A DNA stretch of 64,000 bases from an uncultured Lachnospiraceae bacterium (GTDB lineage: Bacteria; Bacillota; Clostridia; Lachnospirales; Lachnospiraceae), in assembly GCA_948794795.1 (NCBI GenBank), contig CAQGLR010000001.1, positions 124,001-188,000 of the forward strand, read 5' to 3'. Below, piece by piece: positions 53,626 to 62,085 of the stretch (position 1 is its first letter; the number at the start of each line of letters is the position of its first letter). Under the pieces are notes generated by a model, which was given only the letters and a program-made list of their open reading frames with translations, made no database searches and had not been told where the DNA came from. A program made the translations under genes and the position numbers.

Positions 53626-54957
53626 GTGATAAGGTTGGGCAAACCAGTTGTTGCAATCGTAGGACGTCCGAATGTTGGCAAGTCAACACTCTTTAATATG
53701 ATTGCAGGTGAGAGGATATCTATTGTAAAAGACACCCCTGGCGTAACAAGGGACCGTATATATGCTGATGTGTCATGGCTTAATTATTCATTTACCATAA
53801 TGGATACTGGCGGCATTGAGCCTGTAACAAAGAACCAGATGCTTAAAAGCATGAGGGAACAGGCAATGATGGCCATTGAAATGGCAGATGTTGTAATGTT
53901 TGTTGTAGATGTAAGGCAGGGGCTTACAGATTCCGATTCTAAAGTGGCAGATATGCTGCGTAAAGCTGCTAAAAAGGTAGTGCTTGTTGTAAATAAGGTA
54001 GACAATTTTGAAAAGTATATGCCAGATGTATATGAATTCTATAACCTTGGCATAGGTGAACCTTTTCCTGTTTCTTCTATAGGAAAGCTTGGTATAGGTG
54101 ATATGCTTGACGAGGTTACTTCACTTTTTCCAGGGGATATAGAAGAGGAAGAAGACGAAAGACCTCGTGTTGCCATTGTTGGAAAGCCAAATGCAGGAAA
54201 ATCTTCAATAATAAATAAAATACTTGGAGAGAACAGGGTTATTGTATCTGATATAGCCGGGACAACAAGGGATGCTGTAGATACTTCTATTACATGGCAG
54301 GATAAAGAATATGTATTTATAGATACAGCAGGCCTTAGGCGTAAAAATAAAATAAAAGAGGAAATCGAAAGATATAGTATACTGCGTACAGTTTCAGCAG
54401 TTGAGCGTGCAGATGTTGTTGTACTGGTTATAGATGCTACAGAAGGCATTACAGAACAAGATGCCAAGATTGCAGGAATTGCGCATGACCGTGGACGTGG
54501 CATGTTAATTGCAGTAAATAAATGGGATTTAGTAGAAAAAGATAATAACACTGTTAAAGAATATACAAAAAAAATAAGAAATATATTATCATTTATGCCA
54601 TATGCAGAGATTATTTTTATTTCTGCTGAAACAGGACAGCGTATTCCAAGACTTTTTGATGAACTGGAAATTATTATACAGAACCATTCATTGCGTGTAG
54701 CTACAGGAGTCCTTAATGAAATACTAGCTGAAGCAGTAGCAATGCAGCAGCCGCCTTCAGATAAAGGACGCAGGCTTAAAATCTTTTATATTACACAGGT
54801 AAGTGTAAAGCCTCCTGCATTTGTTATATTTGTTAATGATAAAAAGCTTATGCATTTTTCATATACCAGATATATTGAAAATAAAATAAGGGAAGCATTT
54901 GGATTTGCGGGTACACCATTAAAGTTTATTATCAGGGAGAAGAAGGAAAAGGATTAG
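53626..54957 (+). CDS. der: Ribosome assembly GTPase Der (EngA)
   Basis: The product has 443 residues with a GTG start at 53626 (GAAAGG a few bases earlier); a TTG at 53635 is possible. Two tandem Era-like G domains are seen: GRPNVGKST and DTGGIEP in the first, GKPNAGKSS, DTAGLRRK and NKWDLVEK in the second. A KH-like C-terminal domain (about 355-440) ends the chain. Der acts in late 50S subunit maturation and is essential. The three-gene order der-plsY-gpsA is typical for Clostridia. Confidence 0.97.
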   Translation: MIRLGKPVVAIVGRPNVGKSTLFNMIAGERISIVKDTPGVTRDRIYADVSWLNYSFTIMDTGGIEPVTKNQMLKSMREQAMMAIEMADVVMFVVDVRQGLTDSDSKVADMLRKAAKKVVLVVNKVDNFEKYMPDVYEFYNLGIGEPFPVSSIGKLGIGDMLDEVTSLFPGDIEEEEDERPRVAIVGKPNAGKSSIINKILGENRVIVSDIAGTTRDAVDTSITWQDKEYVFIDTAGLRRKNKIKEEIERYSILRTVSAVERADVVVLVIDATEGITEQDAKIAGIAHDRGRGMLIAVNKWDLVEKDNNTVKEYTKKIRNILSFMPYAEIIFISAETGQRIPRLFDELEIIIQNHSLRVATGVLNEILAEAVAMQQPPSDKGRRLKIFYITQVSVKPPAFVIFVNDKKLMHFSYTRYIENKIREAFGFAGTPLKFIIREKKEKD

Positions 54958-54995
54958 AAAAGACCTGGACAGTTCCTAAGAAGTGAGGGGTAATT

Positions 54996-55619
54996 ATGGC
55001 AAAGTATTTAATTTGTTTAATTATAGGATATTTTTGTGGATGTATTTCAAGTGGTTATATCGTAGGGAAAATATACCATATAGACATAAGGGACAAAGGA
55101 AGCGGCAATGCGGGGACTACCAATGTACTGCGTACTCTTGGCAAACTTCCTGCACTGCTTACATTTCTTGGTGATGTTTTAAAAGCTGTTATACCAGTGC
55201 TTATAACAAGGTTCTTTATTACAGGGCCGGATGGCTGGTATCTTTTATGCCTTTATATGGGGCTTGGTGTTGTACTTGGACATAATTATCCATTCTATCT
55301 TAAATTTAAAGGTGGTAAAGGAATAGCTGTTACTGCTGCAGTGGTACTGTCTACATCACATCCGCTTATGGTGCCAGCTGGAATTTTAATTTTTGTTGCT
55401 GTTGTTGCAATTACAAGATATGTTTCACTTGGCTCGCTGTTTGTGGCATGGTATATACCTGTTAATTCAATTATTTTGTACCATGATAATAAAGCATTTG
55501 TGCATATTATGGTTATAAGCCTGCTTTTTACTGTCCTGGCATACTTCCAGCACAGGCAGAATATTGTAAGGCTGCTTCATGGTAATGAAAATAAACTCTG
55601 GGGTAATAAGAAAGACTAA
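54996..55619 (+). CDS. plsY: Acyl-phosphate:glycerol-3-phosphate acyltransferase PlsY
   Basis: The product has 207 residues with five membrane helices. The three family motifs are present: SGYIVGKI and RDKGSGNAGTTNVLR near the start, and GHNYPFYLKFKGGKGIAV in the middle. PlsY puts an acyl chain from acyl-phosphate onto the first position of glycerol-3-phosphate, beginning phospholipid synthesis. gpsA, which supplies the glycerol-3-phosphate, follows by 26 bases. GAGGGGTAATT precedes the ATG. Confidence 0.96.
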   Translation: MAKYLICLIIGYFCGCISSGYIVGKIYHIDIRDKGSGNAGTTNVLRTLGKLPALLTFLGDVLKAVIPVLITRFFITGPDGWYLLCLYMGLGVVLGHNYPFYLKFKGGKGIAVTAAVVLSTSHPLMVPAGILIFVAVVAITRYVSLGSLFVAWYIPVNSIILYHDNKAFVHIMVISLLFTVLAYFQHRQNIVRLLHGNENKLWGNKKD

Positions 55620-55645
55620 ATTATAATATTTTATGGAGGGGTAAA

Positions 55646-56656
55646 ATGAGTAATGTAAGTTTTCTAGGTGCAGGAAGCTGGGGCACTGCACTTGCAATAT
55701 TGCTTGCTAAAAATGGCCATAATGTAACTTTATGGTCAGCTGTTGAGGCAGAAATAAAAATGCTTTCAGAATACCGTGAACACAAGGACAGGCTTCCAGG
55801 CGTTAAACTTCCAGATAAAATTGTTGTTACAAATGACCTGGAGAAGTCATGTAAAGGTTTTGATTTAATAGTATTTTCTGTTGCTTCACCTTATGTCAGG
55901 GATACTGCCAGGAAGGCAGCAGCATTTATGCCAGAGGGACAGCGCATTGTAAATGTTGCAAAAGGTATTGAAGAAAATACGCTGAAAACATTAAGAGATA
56001 TAATATGCGATGAAATACCAGGAGCAGATGTAAGTGTGCTTTCAGGCCCAAGCCATGCAGAAGAAGTTTCTGTTGGTATGCCCACTACAGTTGTAGTTGG
56101 TGCGGAAAATGAGGCATCTGCAGCATTTATACAGGAAATATTTATGAATGGTAATTTCCGTGTTTATACAAGCCCTGATATTATAGGAATTGAACTTGGC
56201 GGTTCTATTAAAAATGTTATTGCGCTTGCTGCTGGTGTGTGTGACGGGCTTGGATTTGGTGACAATACAAAAGCTGCACTTATCACAAGGGGAATTGCAG
56301 AAATTGAGCGTCTTGGGGTTGCTATGGGAGGCAGCAAGGAGACATTTGGAGGTCTTTCAGGTATTGGTGATTTGATTGTGACATGTACAAGCCGCCACAG
56401 CCGTAACCATAACGCTGGTTATCTTATTGGCAAGGGTAAAACTATGAAAGAGGCAATGGATGAGGTAAACCAGGTAGTTGAAGGTGTATATTCAGCAAAG
56501 GCGGCATACTGCCTTGCTAAGAAATACAATGTATCAATGCCTATTGTTGAACAGGTAAACAAAGTCCTTTTTGAGAATGTACCTGCAACTGAAGCGATTA
56601 AAACCCTGCTTACCAGGGACAGGTGTAATGAATACCCTGGACTTGGCTGGTCTTAG
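55646..56656 (+). CDS. gpsA: Glycerol-3-phosphate dehydrogenase [NAD(P)+]
   Basis: The product has 336 residues. The NAD(P) fold is at the start (FLGAGSWGTALAILLAKNGH), followed by VSVLSGPSHAEEVSVGMPT. The catalytic lysine is in LGGSIKNVIALAAG, and RGIAEIERLG with SRHSRNH closes the site. It reduces dihydroxyacetone phosphate to sn-glycerol-3-phosphate for lipids and teichoic acids. GGAGGGG lies before the ATG. It is third in the der-plsY-gpsA operon. Confidence 0.97.
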   Translation: MSNVSFLGAGSWGTALAILLAKNGHNVTLWSAVEAEIKMLSEYREHKDRLPGVKLPDKIVVTNDLEKSCKGFDLIVFSVASPYVRDTARKAAAFMPEGQRIVNVAKGIEENTLKTLRDIICDEIPGADVSVLSGPSHAEEVSVGMPTTVVVGAENEASAAFIQEIFMNGNFRVYTSPDIIGIELGGSIKNVIALAAGVCDGLGFGDNTKAALITRGIAEIERLGVAMGGSKETFGGLSGIGDLIVTCTSRHSRNHNAGYLIGKGKTMKEAMDEVNQVVEGVYSAKAAYCLAKKYNVSMPIVEQVNKVLFENVPATEAIKTLLTRDRCNEYPGLGWS

Positions 56657-56745
56657 CATTAAATCCATGGGTATTGCATATCCTATACCAGGAGCCTGGT
56701 GTTTCTGCAGGCTAAGTTATTATATATATAAAGGGGATATGTGTT

Positions 56746-57153
56746 ATGTACATGGAAAATACCAGACATCCAGATGATATGGACATGGTTCCTGCCAAAT
56801 CACGTTCAGAGAAGATTATTGAAGCAAGAAGGGCATTCGCAGACAGTGGCAGTAATTATTATAATAGTTCTTATAATGCATACCATCCGTCATTTAAGGA
56901 AACTAGCAGCAGGGATGAGTATCTTATAACTAATGAGAAAAAGCATCCATTTGGTATAATCAGGCTTATGGCAGCAGGGATGCTTTTTTTAATACTGGGA
57001 ATTGCATTTTATAATGGTTTTTCTTACAATGGGTTTGATAAGGATTATGTAATAGAGTGCCTGGACAGAAGCGGGTACTGGGATACTATTGTTAAAAATG
57101 CAGGGGAAGTGGCAGACAAGGTTACAGAGTGGTATAATTCACTTAACCATTGA
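56746..57153 (+). CDS. Hypothetical single-pass membrane protein
   Basis: The product has 135 residues. A polar, Asn/Ser-rich N-terminal cytoplasmic part (about 1-68) is followed by one hydrophobic helix (about 71-90), with 45 mixed-charge residues outside. GGGGA lies six bases before the ATG. The family is not recognised. It follows gpsA by 90 bases and may be the tail of that operon. Copy F of the palindromic repeat comes 30 bases behind it. Confidence 0.65.
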   Translation: MYMENTRHPDDMDMVPAKSRSEKIIEARRAFADSGSNYYNSSYNAYHPSFKETSSRDEYLITNEKKHPFGIIRLMAAGMLFLILGIAFYNGFSYNGFDKDYVIECLDRSGYWDTIVKNAGEVADKVTEWYNSLNH

Positions 57154-57181
57154 ATACCCCTGGAGGAAAAACCTGGATAGG

Positions 57182-57413
57182 ATTTAATTTTCCTCATTTT
57201 TTAAGTACGCAAGTTATGAGGCTCTGGAAATTCCAAATGTTTACCAACAGCAGCACGCTCCCGCTTGGATGGGATGCGCAGTGGTGCATAAAGCCTTAAG
57301 AAACAAGGCTTAAGCACCAGCGCACCCATAACAGCTGCTTTTTGGTAAAACATTTGGAATATGCCAGAGTAATATACTATTTGTGTTATTTAAACAATGG
57401 GGAAAATTAAAGG
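57182..57413 (-). repeat. Palindromic element, copy F
   Basis: Inverted outer arms TTTAATTTTCCTCATTTTTT (57182 onwards) and AACAATGGGGAAAATTAAA (to 57413) contain GGCTCTGGAAATTCCAAATG and its partner CATTTGGAATATGCCAGAG. The core has GCGCAGTGGTGCATAAAGCC and GGCTTAAGCACCAGCGC with a short GAAAC-containing apex. Its end lies only 16 bases before the radical SAM start codon. Confidence 0.8.
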
Positions 57414-57429
57414 ATAGGAGACTTGGATT

Positions 57430-59298
57430 ATGAGAAAACTTGCATTAAGTGATGAGATACTTTTATCTGTTGATAAACCAGCAAGGTATATTGGCGGTGA
57501 GATAAATATGGCTGTGAAAAACCCAGAAGATGTAGATATACGTTTCTGTATGTGTTTTCCAGATGTATATGAGATAGGCATGTCGCACCTTGGCATACAG
57601 ATTATTTATGATATGCTTAATTTAAGGGATGATATATATTGTGAAAGAGTTTATTCACCATGGACTGACCTTGACAAGATATTAAGGCGTGAAGGCATAC
57701 CTCTTTTTGCACTGGAAAGCCAGCAGCCAGTAAAGGATTTTGATTTTTTAGGGATTACCCTGCAGTATGAAATGTGTTATACCAATATTTTACAGATACT
57801 TGACTTGTCTGGGATTACTTTTAACGCTGCAGACAGGACAGAAGATGAACCATTTGTAATAGGCGGCGGACCATGTTCATATAACCCTGAGCCTGTTGCA
57901 GACTTTTTTGACATGTTTTATATAGGTGAAGGCGAAACTGTGTACTATGAACTTATGGACAAATATAAAGAGTGGAAGAAATCAGGGCAGGACAGGACAG
58001 CTTTCCTTAAGACTGCAGCAGGGCTTCCTGGCATATATGTCCCACAATTCTATAAGCCTTTATATAATGAGGATGGTACACTTGCAGAGTTTAAACCTCT
58101 TGTGCCAGAGGCACCATCCACTGTTGTTAAACAAGTTGAAACAGATATGTCTGAAACCTATTATCCAAGAAAACCTTTAGTGCCTTATATTAAAGTTACA
58201 CAAGACAGGGTAGTGCTTGAGATACAGAGAGGATGTATAAGAGGATGCCGTTTCTGCCAGGCAGGCATGCTGTACCGTCCAATCAGGCCAAGAAGCCTTT
58301 CTTTCCTTAAAGAGTGTGCAAAAGAAATGATAGAATCTACAGGGCATGAAGAAATTACTTTAAGCTCTTTAAGTTCAAGTGATTATAAAGAACTTCCAGA
58401 ACTTGTATACTGGCTTATTGATGAATTTAAAGAAGAGGGCATAAATATATCACTTCCATCATTACGTATTGATACATTTGCACTTGACGTAATGTCAAAA
58501 GTACAGGATATAAGGAAGAGCAGCCTTACATTTGCACCAGAAGCAGGCACACAGCGGCTGCGTGATGTTATTAATAAGGGGCTGTCAGAAGAAGATATAT
58601 TAAATGGTGCTATGGAAGCATTCAGGGGAGGCTGGAACAGGGTCAAGCTTTACTTTATGCTTGGCCTTCCAGGCGAAACCTATAATGATATAGAAGGCAT
58701 TGCCATACTTTCAGATAAAATTGCAAGAAAATATTATACAATTCCAAAAGAAAACAGAAATGGAAAAGTTAATATTGTTACAAGTACATCTATATTTGTC
58801 CCAAAGCCATTTACACCATTCCAGTGGGCACCAATGGATACTATGGAACAGGCAAGGGAAAAACGGGATTTCCTGCTTTCCAGAATAAGGGAGCAGCTTA
58901 ATGCCAAAAGCATAAAATACAACTGCCATGATGCTGATGTTTCCAGTCTGGAAGGTGTATTTGCAAGAGGTGACAGAAGGCTGTGCAATGTTATAAAGCA
59001 GGCATATGAAAGCGGCTGTATGTATGATGCATGGTCAGAATATTTCCACTATGATAAATGGAAAAAAGCATTTGAAGACAATAACCTTGATATGGAATTT
59101 TATATAAGAAGAGAAAGGGCAGAGGACGAGCTGTTCCCGTGGGATTTTATTGATATAGGAGTTACTAAGGAATTTATGCTTAAAGAATACCATAATTCAA
59201 AAGCAGAAGTGGTAACACCAAACTGCCGGAACAGGTGTTCAGGCTGTGGTGCGATGAAGTTCCAGTGTGGTGTGTGCACAGAAGGAGTGGAAAAATGA
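57430..59298 (+). CDS. B12-binding radical SAM protein, TIGR03960/YgiQ-like
   Basis: The product has 622 residues. An N-terminal B12-binding-like domain (about 20-190) precedes the radical SAM core with Cys269-x3-Cys273-x2-Cys276 (CIRGCRFCQAG). The core contains TFAPEAGTQRLRDVINKGL, and a C-terminal cysteine cluster (NCRNRCSGCGAMKFQCGVC) may hold a second iron-sulfur centre. This family occurs next to a DUF2344 protein and often to rng and ribosomal protein genes, which suggests an RNA or ribosome modification role that is not established. Its TGA overlaps the next start (ATGA). Confidence 0.88.
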   Translation: MRKLALSDEILLSVDKPARYIGGEINMAVKNPEDVDIRFCMCFPDVYEIGMSHLGIQIIYDMLNLRDDIYCERVYSPWTDLDKILRREGIPLFALESQQPVKDFDFLGITLQYEMCYTNILQILDLSGITFNAADRTEDEPFVIGGGPCSYNPEPVADFFDMFYIGEGETVYYELMDKYKEWKKSGQDRTAFLKTAAGLPGIYVPQFYKPLYNEDGTLAEFKPLVPEAPSTVVKQVETDMSETYYPRKPLVPYIKVTQDRVVLEIQRGCIRGCRFCQAGMLYRPIRPRSLSFLKECAKEMIESTGHEEITLSSLSSSDYKELPELVYWLIDEFKEEGINISLPSLRIDTFALDVMSKVQDIRKSSLTFAPEAGTQRLRDVINKGLSEEDILNGAMEAFRGGWNRVKLYFMLGLPGETYNDIEGIAILSDKIARKYYTIPKENRNGKVNIVTSTSIFVPKPFTPFQWAPMDTMEQAREKRDFLLSRIREQLNAKSIKYNCHDADVSSLEGVFARGDRRLCNVIKQAYESGCMYDAWSEYFHYDKWKKAFEDNNLDMEFYIRRERAEDELFPWDFIDIGVTKEFMLKEYHNSKAEVVTPNCRNRCSGCGAMKFQCGVCTEGVEK

Positions 59299-60101
59299 AA
59301 GCAAGGATAAAATTTTCAAAAACAGGCTCTATGCGTTTTATTGGACATCTTGATGTTATGAGATATTTCCAGAAAGCAATGCGGAGGGCCGGCATAAAAG
59401 TAAGTTACAGCCAGGGATTTTCACCACACCAGCTTATGTCTTTTACCTCACCGCTTGGCATAGGTTTAAGCAGTGATGCAGAATACCTTGACATTGTACT
59501 TGAAGAAGCAGATATGCCACAGGTTATGGCAGACAGGATAAATGCTGTAATGAATGATGAGATAAAAGCCAGGGCTTTTACATTTATAAATGATAATGCA
59601 AAACCTTCAATGGCATCACTGGCGGCATGTGATTACCTTATAGCTATAAAGCCTGGAAAGGATAATAAACTTTCATGTACAGAATTTACCCATAAACAGC
59701 TGGAAGGTTTTTTAAACCAGGATAAAATAGAAGTCCTTAAAAAAACAAAAAAATCAGAACAGGTTATAGATATAAAAGAACATATTTATTATATGTCAGA
59801 TAATGCGGAAGATTTTGGAAATTCAAAAGGAACATCCCCTTGTATTACAGAAGGCTGCCTTCCTGTGCTGTACTGCCGCCTTGCATCAGGCAGTGTTATA
59901 AATATTAAGCCAGGGCTTGTACTGGAAACATTTTGTAAATATGCAGGTATAGAGTATAATGAGTATGATTACCAGGTACACAGGCTTGAAATGTATGCAA
60001 AGGAAGAAGACAGGCTTATACCAATGTCAGAATATAATGCAATAGACAGAAAAGACCCCGCATTTATTTATAAAGAGGAAGGTGGCTGCCCTGATGTCTG
60101 A
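59295..60101 (+). CDS. DUF2344/TIGR03936 radical-SAM-associated protein
   Basis: The product has 268 residues. The start at 59295 (ATGAAAGC) overlaps the radical SAM stop by four bases, with GGAGTGG in front. It has the family opening RIKFSKTGSMRFIGHLDVMR, then SYSQGFSPHQLMSFTSPLGIG and SSDAEYLDI. Usually it is a separate partner or fused C-terminal domain of the TIGR03960 protein, so the two probably form one enzyme. rng overlaps its last codons. Confidence 0.93.
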   Translation: MKARIKFSKTGSMRFIGHLDVMRYFQKAMRRAGIKVSYSQGFSPHQLMSFTSPLGIGLSSDAEYLDIVLEEADMPQVMADRINAVMNDEIKARAFTFINDNAKPSMASLAACDYLIAIKPGKDNKLSCTEFTHKQLEGFLNQDKIEVLKKTKKSEQVIDIKEHIYYMSDNAEDFGNSKGTSPCITEGCLPVLYCRLASGSVINIKPGLVLETFCKYAGIEYNEYDYQVHRLEMYAKEEDRLIPMSEYNAIDRKDPAFIYKEEGGCPDV

Positions 60102-61317
60102 TGAACTGCTTATTATAAGAAATAATGGACAGATTCTTACTGTCAGGACAGAAGATTCACATATTGTACAGATACAGGCAGAAAACCAGGAAGATAAAAA
60201 TATCCTTGGTAATATTTATGTAGGCAAGGTAAGAAATATTGTTAAAAATATTAATGCTGCATTTGTTGAATATAACAAAGGGCAGATGGGATACCTTCCG
60301 CTTGATATGAAACAGTGCCCTGTACATACTGATGGAGTGCCGTACCAGGAGGGGCGTGTGCTAATTGGGGATGAGATTATTGTACAGGTTGTAAGGGAAG
60401 CCATTAAAACAAAACCTCCTGCACTCTCAGGCAGTATAAGCCTTCCAGGAAAATATATAGTCTTAGTGCCAGATGCTTACAGGACCAGTGTATCTTCAAA
60501 AATATATGACAAAGATACAAGAAACCAGCTTTCGGAAATTATAAACAGTTATGTTACAGAGAGTTATGGTTTTATTGCAAGGACAAACAGTGCTAACGCA
60601 GGCACACAAGATATTATTAATGAAATAGAGACACTCGTTAAAAAATATATGGATATAGTTAATTTTGGAAGGCATAAAGCGGCATTGTCATGTCTTTATA
60701 GTGCCCCTCCAGCGTATTTAAAAAGCATTATTGATTCATATAACCACCAGCTTTCAAAAATTATAACTGATGACACCAGACTATACAATAATATAAAGTT
60801 ATTTCTTGAAGAAAAAGATGCTTCACTTATAGATAAGCTTGTGCTCTGGGACAGCAGCAATGGAAAGCTGGATGCGGTTTATAATATACCAAGGACTATA
60901 GAACATGCCCTTATGCCAAAAGTATGGCTTAAAAGCGGGGCGTATATTATTATACAGCCAACAGAGGCACTTGTTTCTATTGATGTAAATACAGGAAAGG
61001 CTGTTTCAAAGAAAAAGGATGTACAGAAGACATTCCTTAAGGTAAATATGGAAGCAGCAAAAGAGATTGCTTTACAGTTAAGGCTTAGGAACCTTTCCGG
61101 TATTATAATTATTGACTTTATAGATATGGAAAAAGAAGAGGATAACCAGCAGCTTATTGAGTGCCTGCGGCATGAACTTGCAAAAGACAGGGTACAGACA
61201 AGATTTATTGGCATGACAAAGCTGGGGCTGGCAGAGGTGACAAGAAAAAAAGCAATGAAACCACTTTATATGCAGCTAAAGGGCAGCAGTACAAGGCAGG
61301 GCATTTTTGAAAATTAA
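60094..61317 (+). CDS. rng: Ribonuclease E/G family endoribonuclease
   Basis: The product has 407 residues. The frame is open from 60082, but the ATG at 60094 (MSDELLII) overlaps the DUF2344 end by eight bases. An S1-like RNA binding insert (about 35-120) starts with NIYVGKVRNIVKNINAAFVEY. The DNase I-like catalytic region contains SIDVNTGKAV and IIIIDFIDME, whose aspartates bind Mg. It cleaves single-stranded RNA in rRNA maturation. It is shorter than E. coli RNase G (489) at the C-terminus. Its last codons (FEN and stop) lie within the end of palindromic copy G, so the original 3' end may have been replaced. Confidence 0.92.
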   Translation: MSDELLIIRNNGQILTVRTEDSHIVQIQAENQEDKNILGNIYVGKVRNIVKNINAAFVEYNKGQMGYLPLDMKQCPVHTDGVPYQEGRVLIGDEIIVQVVREAIKTKPPALSGSISLPGKYIVLVPDAYRTSVSSKIYDKDTRNQLSEIINSYVTESYGFIARTNSANAGTQDIINEIETLVKKYMDIVNFGRHKAALSCLYSAPPAYLKSIIDSYNHQLSKIITDDTRLYNNIKLFLEEKDASLIDKLVLWDSSNGKLDAVYNIPRTIEHALMPKVWLKSGAYIIIQPTEALVSIDVNTGKAVSKKKDVQKTFLKVNMEAAKEIALQLRLRNLSGIIIIDFIDMEKEEDNQQLIECLRHELAKDRVQTRFIGMTKLGLAEVTRKKAMKPLYMQLKGSSTRQGIFEN

Positions 61318-61558
61318 ATATTTAATACAAGTTATATATCTCTGGCAGTTCCAAAATTTTACCATCGGCAGCCGCTTCCGCTTGGATGGGATGCGCAGTG
61401 GTGCATAAAGCCCCAAATGCTTAATAGAAACAAAAGTTTCTATTAAGCATTGAGAACAGGGCTTAAGCACCAGCGCCCCCATAACAGCTGCCTTATGGTA
61501 AAACATTTGGAACTTGCCAGAGTAATATAGTCTTTGTATAAATTTAATTTTCAAACAT
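61302..61558 (-). repeat. Palindromic element, copy G, overlapping the end of rng
   Basis: The left end TTTTTGAAAATTAAAT (from about 61302) and right end ATTTAATTTTCAAA (to about 61558) are inverted copies. They carry on through TCTCTGGCAGTTCCAAAAT and CATTTGGAACTTGCCAGAG. The shoulders are GTGCATAAAGCCCC and GGGCTTAAGCACCAGCGC. The apex is a perfect 16-base stem (61416-61431 with 61436-61451, AAAA loop). Confidence 0.82.
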
Positions 61559-61589
61559 CAATAAGCTCTTTATTTATTAGGCTTTGCTT

Positions 61590-61735
61590 AACTAAATGAC
61601 ATGATACCTGGGTCAAAAGCCATTTTATACCAAATTTAATATGATATATAAGTGGCTTGATTGTAATTTTACTACATAATATAGGAGTTTTTTGAGTAGA
61701 AATAACATTTTGACCCTGACATCATGACATTTTGC
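61590..61735. repeat. Second type of inverted-repeat element next to copy G
   Basis: AATGACATGATACCTGGGTC with AAAAG (61592 onward) and CATTTTGACCCTGACATC with ATGACATT (to 61734) are imperfect inverted repeats of about 24 bases. CTTAACTAAATGACAT also occurs at 46278 beside copies C and K. No coding sequence lies inside. Confidence 0.45.
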
Positions 61736-61825
61736 CTGGATAGGATATAAATTAGTAATTGTATAAATTATTTATCTTGTTATAATTAATTTGCAAAAGT
61801 AATTTTATTTCGTGGGTTTTAAACA

Positions 61826-62049
61826 GACAGCAGCTTTCCAGATGTGCGTAGACAGATATTATTCCGTACAGGGGCACTTTGGCACCGCCAGTGCTTATAT
61901 CCCGTTTTAAATATTATATAAAGAAATGGCAGTTTCTTTATATAATATTTAAAACGGGATATTATGCACTGCTGCGTGTGCCATCGTAGCGGGAGCGTGC
62001 CCCTAAGCGGAATAATATCTGTCTATGCATATTGGAAACTGCGTCCGTC
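61826..62049 (+). repeat. Palindromic element, copy H, with the longest apical stem
   Basis: The outer inverted repeats contain TAGACAGATATTATTCCG (left) and CGGAATAATATCTGTCTA (right) and extend to GCAGCTTTCCA/TGGAAACTGC. The shoulders are GCCAGTGCTTATA and TATTATGCACTGCTGCG. The apex is a perfect 29-base stem (61898-61926 with 61933-61961, 6-base loop). Together with copy G it fills the 770-base gap before the alcohol dehydrogenase gene. Confidence 0.82.
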
Positions 62050-62085
62050 CCCAGACCAGTACAATAAAATATTATGGAGGAAAGT

